In this document: piece by piece, positions 62,904 through 64,000 of the stretch
Layout: every line of letters begins with the position of its first letter
How positions within the stretch are numbered: position 1 is the first letter of the stretch
Source: Ruania zhangjianzhongii
Lineage (GTDB): Bacteria; Actinomycetota; Actinomycetes; Actinomycetales; Beutenbergiaceae
Reading direction: 5' to 3'
Length of the DNA stretch: 64,000 nt
Assembly (NCBI RefSeq): GCF_008000995.1
Contig: NZ_CP042828.1
Location: forward strand, 4,082,882-4,146,881
Program-made: the position numbers and the translations under genes
The notes under the pieces: generated by a model
What the model saw: only the letters and a program-made list of their open reading frames with translations
What the model was told of the DNA's origin: nothing
Database searches by the model: none

Positions 62904-64000
62904 TCAGCGCAGCGGATCGAACGGACGCAGCTCCGTCGGCCTCCGACCGGCCATGATCTGCTCAGCCAGTAGGCGCCCGGTGGTGGGGCCGAGGGTGACT
63001 CCCCACATCCCGTGGCCCCCTGCCACGAACACTCCAGGCGCGCGCGTGGCCCCGATCAGTGGTAGCCCATCCGTGGTGCAGGGCCGCGATCCCACCCACT
63101 CGTCCTCACGGTCGTCCACATCCACGCCTCGAAGGAACGGTCGAGCCGCATCGGCGATGGCTCGTACTCGTCGCTGGTCCAACGGCGCGTCGGGCTGGCG
63201 AAACTCCATCATCCCAGCCACGCGCAGCCGCTGACCCAACGGAGTACAGGCCACCCGCTGAGTGGGCAGGTAGATCGGCCCCGACGGCGGAGTTCGCACC
63301 GGCACGCTGAAGCTGTAGCCGCGGCCGGCCTGGACCCGTGCGCGTACTCCGAACGGCCTGGACAACGCGTTCACCCGGGCTCCGGTGGCGATCACCACAG
63401 CGTCACACCGGTGGATGTCGCCGTCGGCGGTAGTGAGCCGGGCTCCCTCGTCGAGGGCACGGATCGAGTCGACGGCCGCCCCGGTCTGGAAGGTACCGCC
63501 CCGCCGGCGCACTGACTCCGCGAGCGCTGCCACGTACGCGCCTGGCGCGATGTAGCGCTGCCCGTGCAGTCGAATCGCCGCCCCGATGCCCTCGGAGAGG
63601 GTCGGCTCGACCGCACGGGCCTCATCTCCGGTCAGCAGCTCAAACTCCACGTCCTGCCCGGCACGCTGGATCTGCTCCAGCTCCCCGCGCAGAGCGGCAC
63701 GCTCGCGAGTCGTCCGGAATGCTGCCAGGAACGAGTCCGCCGCCAGCGTAGGCGCCGCGACGCCGCCGTCGGAGAGCAGGTCGAACGACTCCAGGGCAAG
63801 CCGATTGATCGGTACCAGCTTGTCCATTGCCGCCGACCATCGCGATGCTGTCGAGTTCCGGGCGAAGCCGAACAGGAACCGGACCAGCGAGGCGTCGGCC
63901 GACGGCGGGACGTACACCGGCGAAGCCGGGCTGAGCACAGCCTTCGCGCCATAGCGCAGCACCGACGGTTCGGGAAGCGGCGTTGCCAGGCCGGGGGTGA
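62904..64000 (-). CDS. FAD-dependent D-amino-acid dehydrogenase-like oxidoreductase, N-terminus missing
   Basis: The frame runs off the right edge of the window: upstream of a GTG at 63962 it continues as TPGLATPLPEPS, typical of the DadA segment after the FAD-binding Rossmann motif. About 365 residues are visible, including GQRYIAPGAYVAALAESV and CDAVVIATGA. The FAD-binding end is GSRPCTTDGLPLIG and FVAGGHGMWGVTLGPTTGRL. DadA-type enzymes deaminate D-amino acids, linking to the electron transport chain. The stop is 2 bp from the convergent ABC gene. Confidence 0.88.
   Translation of the reverse strand, partial: TPGLATPLPEPSVLRYGAKAVLSPASPVYVPPSADASLVRFLFGFARNSTASRWSAAMDKLVPINRLALESFDLLSDGGVAAPTLAADSFLAAFRTTRERAALRGELEQIQRAGQDVEFELLTGDEARAVEPTLSEGIGAAIRLHGQRYIAPGAYVAALAESVRRRGGTFQTGAAVDSIRALDEGARLTTADGDIHRCDAVVIATGARVNALSRPFGVRARVQAGRGYSFSVPVRTPPSGPIYLPTQRVACTPLGQRLRVAGMMEFRQPDAPLDQRRVRAIADAARPFLRGVDVDDREDEWVGSRPCTTDGLPLIGATRAPGVFVAGGHGMWGVTLGPTTGRLLAEQIMAGRRPTELRPFDPLR

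Overview
The window is high-GC actinobacterial chromosome. WhiB and MerR regulators, a perfect CIRCE element, a mycothiol-type DinB/MDMPI protein, a DUF385 deazaflavin-type enzyme, frequent GTG starts and stem-only terminators point to Micrococcales. The assignment to a Ruania/Beutenbergia/Bogoriella-like genus is inference from gene content, not a database match.

Layout. The left end (1-9 kb) holds fumC, two small enzymes, guaB3, a DnaQ-like exonuclease, guaB, a MerR-type regulator divergent from a WhiB3-like gene, and groES behind a CIRCE operator. Between 9 and 27 kb is an accessory stretch: a TetR regulator divergent from a GH2 beta-galactosidase, a Gln-rich PrsW-type membrane protease, a THUMP-like methyltransferase, a YbdK-type ligase, and a secreted redox cluster. 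That cluster consists of a two-domain multicopper oxidase, a 1322-residue ThuA/PQQ-dehydrogenase/PKD/DUF1080 protein and a cupredoxin with four Ig-like repeats. A divergent exported 'nested strand' protein and gluconokinase follow. From 27 to 43 kb runs a housekeeping block on the minus strand: glmS-acpS-nnr, then alr-tsaE-tsaB-rimI-sulfurtransferase-tsaD-GH3. It is split by an inserted island carrying a two-component system, an ABC transporter with a frameshifted ATPase, a YefM/YoeB toxin-antitoxin pair and a methyltransferase. coaA, an esterase, a DedA protein and an SDR follow, then a complete rRNA operon (16S-23S-5S, no tRNA in the spacer) on the minus strand. The right end has glmM-rpsI-rplM, truA, a ROK/polyphosphate-glucokinase-like protein, a patatin-like membrane protein, an ABC exporter and the 3' part of a DadA-like oxidoreductase.

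How it fits together. From family knowledge, truA-rplM-rpsI-glmM-coaA-glmS-acpS-nnr-alr-tsaE/B-rimI-tsaD-THUMP-like MT-groES-whiB-guaB-guaB3 is an old actinobacterial gene order. Here it survives in order but is opened at several points by accessory cassettes.

The most interesting candidate system is the secreted cluster at 17.9-24.9 kb. A PQQ-type sugar dehydrogenase fused to a ThuA domain and a 3-keto-disaccharide-hydrolase-like domain lies between genes for a blue-copper-type protein and a complete two-domain multicopper oxidase. The dehydrogenase and the cupredoxin share the same roughly 80-residue module. I propose an extracellular keto-sugar pathway that passes electrons through copper proteins to oxygen. 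This is inference.
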